A program made the translations under genes and the position numbers. Positions 23,911-33,325 of a DNA stretch of 60,000 bases are shown here, piece by piece. The first letter of the stretch is position 1. Each line of letters opens with the position of its first letter. Origin of the DNA: Takakia lepidozioides. Taxonomy: Eukaryota; Streptophyta; Takakiopsida; Takakiales; Takakiaceae. The notes below the pieces were generated by a model. The model was not told the DNA's origin and ran no database searches. It saw nothing but the letters and a program-made list of their open reading frames with translations. The DNA lies in contig CM060733.1 of assembly GCA_030704615.1 (NCBI GenBank), forward strand, positions 18,106,001-18,166,000. Direction: 5' to 3'.

Positions 23911-26900
23911 ATGTCTACACCAAAATATGCATTGCTTTCATGTCCACCTGATGCAAAAGTGGTTCGTTATCCTTGCAATGGAAACAAGTGCATTATCCCA
24001 GAACCTTGGTTATGCAATAGATTCAAACTTTTTCCGGGTTCAGTTTTTTGGGAGGATGATGGAGATGATGATGCCTCCACAGTGTTGCTTCCAGTTTTCA
24101 ATGACGGCCAAAAGCAATGGGAGTTGTTTCCAGACACTTTCTCCAAGTACCGTGTCACAGGTACGAGCTATACACAGTCACATGATGAGAGGCACACTTC
24201 TATTGCAAGAAAGAACGATCAAGCTGCAACAAATGGGAGTTGTAAATTGAAGGAGGAGGTTGCAGATTCGGCGAGCTTGGGGTCTCATAATTCTAATTGT
24301 GTTGAGGTTTCTAAGAGTGTATTTTGTGGATCTCAACCTTCCTCATCTACTCATACGGTCTTGCTTCACGACATGAAGCCTCGGAAAACTCCATTGAACA
24401 ACACCACGTCTGATTGTTGCGAATCTGCGAGGGGTTTATCTTCATCTCCACGACTAGCAGGGGAGGCTACATCTGCATTTCCTTCTGGTGTGTTGTCCAT
24501 TTTGAGTATCTTGGCCACTGCTCGGAGGAATGGATCAAAAGGAGAGCTTTCTACCTTGGACTATAGTCACATTCCAGTGCATCGTGTTTGGTGTCTTCCT
24601 CGAGCTTTTGATGGAAAAGTGATCCACAAACTCCCCCCCGTGGTCAAACTACGTACGGACCGTGGTTCACAGTCCCTCCAAGGCATGGACCGCAAGTTTG
24701 ATGGTCATCCTTGGTGTAAGACCAATACCTACAATATGTCTGGTGTTCCAGATCATGTGAAATGTAGTAAGGTTCTTTGTGTTGGAAAGCTCATATGTCA
24801 AAGCAGCACTTGCCCCTTCTTCAAGAAAGAAGGAGAACAGAATGACCGCTATTGGGAAGGCAATGCAGACAAGGTGTTCATTGCAGGAGCCCAAGTTCCA
24901 TTTAACCAGTTTAAGTGTAGTTTCTGCAAAGAAAGACCTTTCTGTGAGGCGCATTATGGGGCAAGAATGTACTATGTCACAAGTTCCCTTCCGACATATA
25001 CACGTGTTGCAGTTCACGTTGGGTTTCATAACCATCCATGTGCCAAGGGCGAGAATAGAGAGGCTGCGGAAAATGCATCAAACATGATTCAAGAGCACGT
25101 TAAGATGAAGCCATGGTCAACCCCGAGAGCTATTTCCTTGTCAATGGCCCAAAAGCTCTTGATTGATCGAGTTCTTGTGGCTGATGGCACAGAGACAGTA
25201 CGTCTTGAGGGAGAGGCTTTGGAAGATAATCTTGAAGAATTTGCCCATGTTTGTAGCCCCAATATGAAAAACAAGGTCGCATCTGCACGTGTCAATTCCA
25301 TCATGTCCATATTGGAGTTGAAGCGTCTGAGTACATACCATTTCATTCACAACAATCTCCTTCCAGGCCAACATACTTCTCATCTCCCCCATGTTTTCAA
25401 GATGTTTGTTGCTGGTCCTGGGAGTGGTGTTGATCCTGTGCGTCGCATGAGTGAGGGGGATCTACGCACAAGTTGGGTAGTATTTGACCATATTAAACGC
25501 ATCAAGGATTGGTCATGTCTATGAACCATATGTCAAGCGAATGATGACCATTGCCATTTGCGATATGAAAACAGAGGATGCAGATGCTCAGGTGTTATTC
25601 TAGGAGATGATCAATGAACAAGCAAAACTTGCTGGCTTGAACAAACCAAATTTTGCTGGCTTCATGGCGGATGCAGCAGGAGCGAATTGGGCTGCTGTTC
25701 GAAGGGTTTATGGATCTGATCCCAATGTCCCAATGGAAGGTAAAGAAAGAACATGTTTATATCATTAGGCTGAAAGCCTCCGAAGACATACCAACGACTA
25801 TATCTTGGAGGACTTCCGTGAAAGGCACACTCAGCTCTGTTATGAATGGAAAGATAGTGCTACCTTGGAGGATGCTACAACCACATACATTGCAATTCGG
25901 GCTTGGTGGCTCTCTTCAGGAGCATGCACAGAAAAGATTATGCCAAAACTGGATTCATGGCTTGCATGGTGGCACTACAGATATCGAATGTGGGGCCAAT
26001 GGATGAGAGAGGACATGGATGTGGAGGCAGATGCAGATATGCCTACCACTAATTTGTTTGAGGCAGTCCATTCTGCTTGGTGGAAGACAACAGGCAACGG
26101 GAAAAAAATGAAGGTGGATCTATATGAGGCCACCATGCATGACATGTCACGAGCTCTTTTGCAGCAGGCAACATTTTACAGGCACACCACAGGAAAGACA
26201 TGGGGGACGGGGCCCGACAAAGAGGAGCTCATGTTGCGTCAAGCAGCTACTATATCTAATAGCCCAGCAAAAATGGGTAAGGTTGTACGTGGCATAGTAG
26301 CTGGAACACCCATGCACACAAGGGGGGTTCAATTGGAGGGAGACAATTGCACTATTCCAGTCAAACGCAAGTTAGGCGATGAGCATGGTGGGCCAAACGA
26401 ACCTTGGAGGTGTGATTTGAATGTAAAGACTATTCCAGTGCGCGCCACTGGGATGCCCAGTCCACACCAGCCATCTAGGTTTGTCAGTTCCAAATCAAGT
26501 CATGACATTCCTGGTTCTTCGACTTTCTGTGAGACAAATCCACATGTTGCTATCCCTCCTCAGCCAATGCAATGGGGAAATCGAGTGAGAGAGACACAAG
26601 ACTTTTCCGATGCATTGTTCAGGATTTAGCGGACAGGTCCTGCTTCCATGGTTCGTTGTTCTGCCTTGGTTGGAGTTTCCAAGGATAAATGCAAAGCGCT
26701 CATCAGGAAAGGTAAAGGAAGTCCTGTACCTTGCTTCACTGGCAAGTTACTAGCACCGAACATGAAAGAACCAAAACTGCAAGTTTTTTAGTTTTGCCCC
26801 ACATATGTTTTGTCGTGTGTTGGAGGGACCGTGCCATCCTATTGCTTGGGAAAACCGGGTATACCTAACGTGTGGCCTGTGAAGGTTGGAACCAACCTTA

Positions 26901-27433
26901 CACAAGAAGAGGTGGACAACTTGACCGTTGCAGGTTTTCGACTAGTCCATCCTCCCAACGTTCCTGATCCGAACTTTCCTGTGGGACCACTTCCAGTGGA
27001 ACAACATATTCATCAAGGTGTTGTCCTTCATGTGGGTAAGTATCCCACTACACGCTATGGGGTGCGCATTCGGCGTCGAGATCCGACTCCTCGACACTTG
27101 AGTCGCCAAGAGTCAGCGGAGACTCTTATTGCTGAGATTCGTGGATTCAGAAACGTGCCTCAGCCAGGTTATGGGAGAATTTACCAGCTACAAACAGAGG
27201 GATCTACCAGAGCAGGATTGGTTTACAATGTATACATTGGTCAGTTTCCATCTTGTGATTGTCCCGACTTTGATGAGCTATCTGTCAAGAAGAAAAAACA
27301 AACATATCTACCTTGTAAGCACATGTACTTCATGTACAACGTGCATCTAGGATGCGCCGGGGCTTATGAGATCTACCAACCTTCCCTTAGCCAGTTAGAG
27401 GTTAGGGCTATGCTAAAGAAGGACCCTAGTTGA
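23911..27433 (+). pseudogene. MULE-like transposase with WRKY/GCM1-type zinc finger and SWIM finger (element A copy)
   Basis: A long open frame (23911-25524) encodes a variable N-terminus. A zinc-binding region follows, from HPWCKTNT (about 24705) through paired CxxC-like cysteines to GFHNHPC (about 25022), as in WRKY/GCM1 fingers of Mutator transposases. After a frameshift at about 25512 the catalytic MULE block continues (IAICDMK, GFMADAAGANWAAVRRV, HxAESLRRH, WLAWWHYRYRMWG to about 26000). The C-terminus has a SWIM finger CDCPDF..YLPCKHMYF (about 27250-27335). In-frame TAG codons at 25601, 25766, 26627 and 26789 and the frameshift make this copy inactive unless read through. The first two TAGs, and probably the others, replace Trp codons. 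It is divergent from the methyltransferase gene across a 0.9-kb gap. Confidence 0.85.
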
Positions 27434-27530
27434 ACTTCTTAGTGACACATGAAATGCACAAAAAAAGAACCTCTAAGTTGTGCCGTTCATTTTCATGCAT
27501 GTGACATGTAATTATCTTGTTACTACTTTA

Positions 27531-27770
27531 TTCCAAACATGACACATAGCATTTGTTAGTACAGAAGTTCCTATTTTGGTTAAAATGGAACTTGTGTACC
27601 TGTCATACAAGTTTTCAAATTATAGAACTGCTTGGCATTACAAACAGACATGCAATGTGGTGGTTCCAAACATGACACATATGCATTTGTTAGTACAAAA
27701 GTCCATATTTTGGTTAATATGAAACTGTTTTCCTTGAATACAAGTTTGCAAACTATTACTTTGGCCAGGG
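27531..27770 (+). repeat. Diverged direct duplication of about 130 bp
   Basis: TTCCAAACATGACACATA..GCATTTGTTAGTACA at 27531 recurs at 27663 with the same following words (TATTTTGGTTAA, ACAAGTTT). It lies in the 3' flank of the element A transposase. Confidence 0.6.
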
Positions 27771-27974
27771 ATCTTGTATTCTCTTCAGTTTAAGGTGGTG
27801 CATTAGTTGGAGTTAGTGGTCACATGCATCTTTGACCATTGACTACTGATTTTGTTAGCTAAGATTTTTTATTTTTTATTTATTTTTCTATATACATATG
27901 ATGTAACATTTGCATATGCAATAAATACGTCGTATTCTATGTTATATAACTCCACTGCATACAATCTACAATGT

Positions 27975-27988
27975 GTGCATACAAATTT
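27975..27988. repeat. 14-bp direct repeat, right copy
   Basis: GTGCATACAAATTT, identical to 16349-16362. Candidate target-site duplication of element A. Confidence 0.35.
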
Positions 27989-28048
27989 GTCACATGCATA
28001 TATAATAAGGGATTTTGTGCATGCATGCACGCAACCTGTGCATATGGA

Positions 28049-31000
28049 ATAACAACCCCCGTGTCACTGACGGATACAAATGGGAAAAACACATTAGTGT
28101 CTCCAGAGATTAGTGATACCTGGGATGAGTGCTGGAAAGATGCTAATGAGGAGTTCGAGCTAGGCCTCATGATGGGAAAGAACACCCAGCAATTCTGCAA
28201 CCACATGTTCTACTTCTGGGACGGCAACCACCGATTGCTGGCATGGATGGGATACATTCAGAAACATCATGCGAAAGACAAAGACAAGCATGTTGCTGTG
28301 GAGGCAATGGTTTTGGATCCTGGAAACGACATCGCTAGGCTTCTTACAGCTATGCACGACGTGAACAAGTAAGTCATTCTAGAGACTTCATTCCCTCTGT
28401 AGTGTCTTGTTAATCCCAAAAAAACAGTGTTAAGGAATGCAATGTTTCCAATGTTTTTGCAGATCGACAGAGAAATTGCATGTGACAACAAGCTTGGTCC
28501 ACACACTATTCCGAATTCAGAGGATTGGTCTGATGAAGCTGGATGATTTTCGGACAATACTCTACCCCAATATAATCAAGAAGTGCGAAACAGAAAGAGC
28601 TGCAGGCACTTGGTATTCTTTGACTCGAGAGGCGTTTCTGGAGTACATGTATGCGGTAAGCCCGAGTCTGTACTCAGTTTACTTTTCGAATACATGTTTG
28701 TAGTTCCTTCGGTGCTAATCACTATTTGAATCAATGCAGCAAGAACTGGCAGAGGCAGCTGAGAAGGGAAAATCCGAATATTACTGTACTACATCAGAGG
28801 AACTAATGACATCAAAGGGTGTGGAAGCAGCAATAAAGAAGGAGTCTGAAATGCGAAGAACCAAATTGATGTCCGCCTTCGGAAAGCAGCTTAGAATAGT
28901 AGATCTTGGACTTGGTTCTGAGTTCCTTCAGCAGATCAAATCCGGAGCAGGAGAAATTGCACCGGCTGGCCATATCCATGGTCGACCCACAAACAAAAAT
29001 AAGGTGGCTGGAGATATAGAACTCAGATCAGACAGTAAAGGACTTGAATCAGTTCCCAAAGAGCACCATACAGCCTGGCACAAAGGTGGAAGGAATCAGT
29101 GATTTGGTGTTTGATAACTGGCTCCACAAGGCTACATTTTGGAGTCAGGTGTGTATTCAAATAAGCCGTTTTCTTTTCTTCAATTATGTGATGAGTATCT
29201 TATTTGCAATACTGACAAATATACAATTTGCAGCTCGAAAAGCGCGTCGTCATTGTGCTGGATCAAACTTTGAAGGACTTGAACATTTCGATTGTTTCCC
29301 CTCCCCAAATGTCATTGGAGGCATACATAAGGAAGTGGAGAGGTCTCACCTGGAGATACTATTTTTTTCCGGGAGTTCTCCAAAGATGGTAACATTTTAC
29401 GGTCCAACGACTTTGACAGTCAGGTTGGAGGAGAGTGGGCCATGATGTGAGTTGTGTACAGGTGCAATTTCATACTGGAAACTCTACTGCACTTTTTTGG
29501 GAAATAATTAGGCTTCATAAGGATTGTAATCATAGATCCAAATTGAATGTCGTTGACGACATTCACTTCTTTGTCCGAGTCATTCTTAAGCGAGAATTTG
29601 AATTCACCTGGATTAGGAGCTTAGGGTGTATTTATAGTGTCCCTGATTAGATTTGATAATGTCCCTGAATGGCGTTGACGACATTCACATCCAGAGTTGT
29701 TAAGAGGTCCTCAGAGATATGTAAGTTTTTGTAATGTCCATAGAGTTTACAGTGAGGGTTCCTCACTCCAGTTTGCTGAATGTCAATGCAGATATTCAGT
29801 TGTTCTGCAATGCTTTTGCCTCTTGCGAGAAATCTTGAGGCTTGATTAGCTGTGTTGTCAGAGATCCAAAGTGAATGTCGTTGACGACATTCACTTCTAT
29901 GTATGTGTCATTCACCAGCGACAATTGGAATTTACATGGATTAGGAGCTTAGGGTGTATTTATTGGTTTCTTGTTCGGAATTTTGTGAATGGCGTTGACG
30001 CCATTCACATCCAGTGTTATTATGAGGTCCTCAGTGTTATGTACGTTTTGAATGTCCATTGAGTTTTTAGGGATGGTTCCTTACTCGAGTTTCTGAATGT
30101 CGTTGCCGACATTCAGTTTCTATCCAATGATTTTGCCTCTTTTGAGAAATCATTAGGCTTGATTAGCAGTGTATTCACAAATCCAAAGTGAATGACGTTG
30201 ACGACATTCACTTCTATGTCTGTGTCATTCCAAAGTGAGAGTTTGCATTCACGTGGATTAGGGTGTTTTTGCAGCATCATTGAATGGAATTTTTTGAATG
30301 GCGTTGACGACATTCACATCCAGAGCTGTCGCGTGGTCCTGAGAGCTCCTTGGAGCAGTTCTCAGAGCCATTTCATTCCATGTTTTTTTTTCATTCTGTG
30401 CTACTTGCATCTTACTCACTTCGCGCTTTGGTGGGTTGGGATTTATCTCCTGTTTAACAGGTACACGAAATATGTGCTTATGGAAGGAAATCACCTGAGC
30501 GGTATTCCAGACTATCTTGACATGTGGTCGGACCCAGCAAACGATCCAACCATGTATACTGCAGGGATATTGAAGGACTGGAGTCCTTCTCACTTCAGAG
30601 ACTGTGGCTGGTACCTTGACTGCCCACCGGAGCACACGACCTTTCAAGAACAACACATGAAATATTTGAACAATAATGCAGAGATGTTGACGCCTCTGAC
30701 TGACGAGCAGTACCAAAGAAACATAGCAACATTGGCTGCCAAGGAGCCTGATGCTCAGGGAACGCCGCAGAAGGGAAAGAAGGCGGGCCGCAAACCAACA
30801 GACAAGGCTCCTGATGTCATATCCATCTCACCAGCAAAGCCAAAGGACAAAGACAAGTCCAAAGAGAAGGAGAAGGAAAAGGACAAGGGGAAGGAGAAAG
30901 AAAAAGAGATGGGGAAGGAAAAAGAGAGTAGGCAGGCTTCACTGCTGGAAGATATACCCGCACAGTTCAGTGCGTGTACGATGCCAAGCCACACCCTTCC

Positions 31001-32592
31001 CGTTCTGATTGGGCAGGAGAGATTAAAATTGTCAATGAGGGTGGCTGGCGATGATGCAGAGTCGAAAGAGAGGATACACTAGGGTGCCTTTGCCTACCTG
31101 GGACAATATAATCTCATTCCTCAATCTGGTGAGAATTCCAGTTTCTTTCCTTTTTCTCTGAAAGTTTCATTGGCAGTATTTCAGTCTGGATCTTTGAAAA
31201 CATTCTTGCCATCGTTCTTAAAATAAACATGTCTGTTGCAGGTGAGTACTGGTCCCACCTTCGTGTGCAGTGTGCAGAAAACATATGTGGCTGACATTGT
31301 CATTCTCGACATCCCGGATGGCCAGAAGTTCTTCCAAAGGGCAAGACGCCAGGCTGGAACAAATTCGAGGACAACTACTGGAGTTGGGTGTTCGGGTTCT
31401 GTAATAATTTCCTCTCTGATGCTGGGACATTTCTGTTTTTTCAGTCATGTGACAAAGATAGTCGTCGGGCATTGGCATCATACCTGAAGTCTTCAGGGTT
31501 TGAAGTTTTGCGCACATGGAATTGTGTGAACAGCCTCTACCTTGTGAAAGGGGGTTTCCCTGGTCAGCTGGTATGCCGTCTCCCTTTTGCTTGTGCTTTC
31601 ATGATGAGTTTCAATGTTCTTTGTAGCTCCACTCTAGAGGAATCTGTCATGATCGACACCGATCATCACCGATTCGTGATAAAAATGATTGTTTTATGCC
31701 TGAGTTCTGAATAGCTGATGTACACACTTCCACTATAGATTGTGTTTACCACACTAACCTGCTATCTTTGGCAGACGAGGATGTTCGAGGCGATCTGCCT
31801 GCGGAGGATTCGCACCTCAAAGACACCATCCTCCATCCACAACTTTGAGATTTGTGACCAGGGTTGTTTCGTCAACCCCCCCTATGAGCCGCATGTCGAT
31901 GACATTTTGTACAACTTCATGCAGTCCAGTCAGACTCTGAAGAGACCAGATGGCACTCCCTGGAGAGGTGCAAAGGAAAAATCCCCAGCGTTCATGCAAA
32001 TACTGCTGGAGTCATGCAGCCACCACTCTGCACGGGTGGTCGATCTTTCTGTGTCCACAGGTTCGTTCTCTCCCTTCCGAATTGATTTTCTTTCACCAGT
32101 TCCAGCCTTTTTGGCATGGAGGGTGATTCTGACCTCTACAACACAGTGCTCCTCCCTCTTTTGTCTGGCTCCACTTCAGGCACACAGACTGATCGGATTC
32201 AAATTCGAAATGATGACGATCCCGAAGATAAGCATGTCGACAACGACTTTTCATGTGAGTAAGTGCTAAACCCACTTTGGGAGCCATACTCAATTTCTCA
32301 ACAACATCAAAGTTACAGTAATAACTTTTTCAGGCTGTCTTTCAGGAAAGACAGCGGTGGATCTTCAGGAGATACAATCATTTGTGGCGAGTCTGTTTTC
32401 GACAGCCCCCTTTCCAATTTTCTGCTTCCTGATTATGCCGAAGCAATGGCACTTCACGCGGCCGAGTCCCTATCCCCTGACTTTTTACTGCCCGGCCGTA
32501 GGTGTAGCCAGCGTAGATCCGGAGTTCTTAAATACTTAGACTTAGATGCAGAGGAAGCGGGGATACATTGTACTGACTCTGAGTTAGACTGA
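28049..32592 (+). pseudogene. ParB-like / permuted DNA methyltransferase fusion gene (element B copy, main part, frame-broken)
   Basis: Exons deduced by alignment to the element A copy: about 28049-28368 (SDTWDECW.. and ParB-like MFYFWDGNHRLLAW), 28463-28655, 28740-29148, 29234-29446, 30461-31128 (with a long Lys/Glu-rich run), 31242-31570, 31775-32060, and a final exon ending at 32592. Motif IV is IVILDIPDG (about 31285) instead of DPPY. Motif I is VVDLSVSTG (about 32040), preceded by PWRGAKEKSPAFMQILLESC. Intron positions match the A copy at several joins (for example after FWSQ / FWWQ). Damage: TAG at 29017 where A has Trp, frameshifts near 28950, 29360, 31050 and just after motif IV. The coding part upstream of VSLTDTNG is missing. 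The protein would have been nuclear and DNA-directed; whether it methylated DNA is unknown. Confidence 0.7.
29540..30330. repeat. Tandem array of GTCGTTGACGAC palindromes in an intron of the element B methyltransferase gene
   Basis: Seven close copies of GAATGTCGTTGACGACATTC start at 29545, 29667, 29873, 29987, 30095, 30190 and 30296, with a weaker one at about 29778. Arms of nine bases flank a TG centre. The sites fall in a higher-order unit of about 310-328 bp repeated about 2.5 times, with conserved flanks (ACTTCTATGT, ACATCCAGAG, GAGGTCCTCAG). The array fills the intron between exons ending at 29446 and starting at 30461. Confidence 0.85.
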
Positions 32593-32689
32593 ACTATGTT
32601 CTTTTAATATTCTGTTTCATCCTCTTTGGAAAACGTTGAATCCCCTTCCTCCACCGTAGTTGTTCCTTTGGAAAGAAAAATAATCAAAG

Positions 32690-33090
32690 AATCAACTACC
32701 ATTTAAATTGCAATATGTATGAATCCATCTCACAAACCTCCCTCACTCTTGTCATATCCATTGTGCTTTCATCTACAGTGTATTCATGCGTGCTCCATTC
32801 ATGAATGTTTTCCTTTGTTCAACATCCATTGTACATTCATCCTCTATACTCTTTAATCCACCCCACAAACCTACCACACTCATGTCATATACGTTGTGCA
32901 TTCGTCTAAAGTTTTAGTCATGCATCTTCTTGTCATGAATATTTTTCATTGTTCAACATCTATTATACATTCATCCATTTGACTCTTATCCATCCCTCAT
33001 TCATCCATCTACATTCATTTTTCACACTCATCCATCTGTTTATCATCCAACTGTACATTCATCCATCCTTTATTCATCTGTTGCTTTCAG
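32690..33090 (+). repeat. CATT/ATCC-rich repeat region near the right end of element B
   Basis: A duplication of about 130 bp (from about 32722 and 32855, sharing CACAAACCTCCC, TTGTTCAACATC and ACATTCATCC) runs into a degenerate microsatellite of CATTCATCCAT words to about 33090. No gene is seen. Confidence 0.55.
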
Positions 33091-33257
33091 GTGGAATGAC
33101 CACTGCCTTTTATTATGTCCTCCAGCTTGTTTCCGCGGTAAAGGGTGCCAATCCGCGGGAATACACTCCACTTCTTCCTGGGCGCGTGGTGACGCAGCCT
33201 TCAAGTGTGATGACGTGGAGTGAGCCCCGTGATGTGGCATTGGCGCAAGGTGACATG

Positions 33258-33316
33258 GCGTGAGCGCAGTTGCGCTCACGCGCTCACGTGACCAGGCTCA
33301 CGCCGAGGCATCCCTG
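33258..33316 (-). repeat. Right terminal inverted repeat of element B
   Basis: The last 21 bases (33296-33316) match the left end as reverse complement at 16 of 21 positions. The GCGTGAGCG..CGCTCACGCGCTCAC block at 33258-33287 mirrors 11678-11703. There is a longer spacer between the two blocks than on the left. Confidence 0.7.
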
Positions 33317-33325
33317 AACAACCGA
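33317..33325. repeat. Target-site duplication, right copy (element B)
   Basis: AACAACCGA, identical to 11654-11662, directly followed by the resumed LINE reading frame. Confidence 0.85.

Larger units (their letters stand above)
16363..27974. mobile_element. Element A: second MULE-like/ParB-methyltransferase element, nested in B
   Basis: It contains a divergent pair like that of B but in inverted orientation: the methyltransferase gene on minus (17389-23000) and the transposase on plus (23911-27433). Its sequence interrupts B's methyltransferase gene between the proposed first exon and the ParB-like exon, which is the main evidence for nesting. Boundaries are provisional: the flanking 14-bp direct repeat supports them, but the adjoining ends pair only weakly (TTTTAGAT versus TTGTAGAT) and no convincing inverted repeat was found. 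Outer limits set by genes are 15987-17389 on the left and 27433-28049 on the right. Confidence 0.55.
11663..33316. mobile_element. Element B: composite MULE-like DNA transposon carrying a ParB-methyltransferase gene, with element A nested inside
   Basis: A 21,654-bp insertion in the LINE bounded by 9-bp duplications (AACAACCGA). Its inverted ends begin CAACGATGCAATGGCGTGAG on the left and CAGGGATGCCTCGGCGTGAG on the right (reverse complement), with 16 of the first 21 positions matching. Further GTGAGCG / CGCTCAC words follow on both sides. Its own genes are the transposase on minus at 12225-15728 and the ParB-methyltransferase gene on plus (exon 1 at 15816, rest at 28049-32592), divergent from a gap of under 100 bases. 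A second related element (about 16363-27974) occupies the methyltransferase gene. Without it B would be about 10 kb. Both genes are disabled. Confidence 0.75.

Noticed and set aside
30751-31008. An Arg/Lys-rich protein in a second frame
   Set aside because: It is a shadow frame of the Lys/Glu-rich segment of the methyltransferase gene exon 30461-31128.
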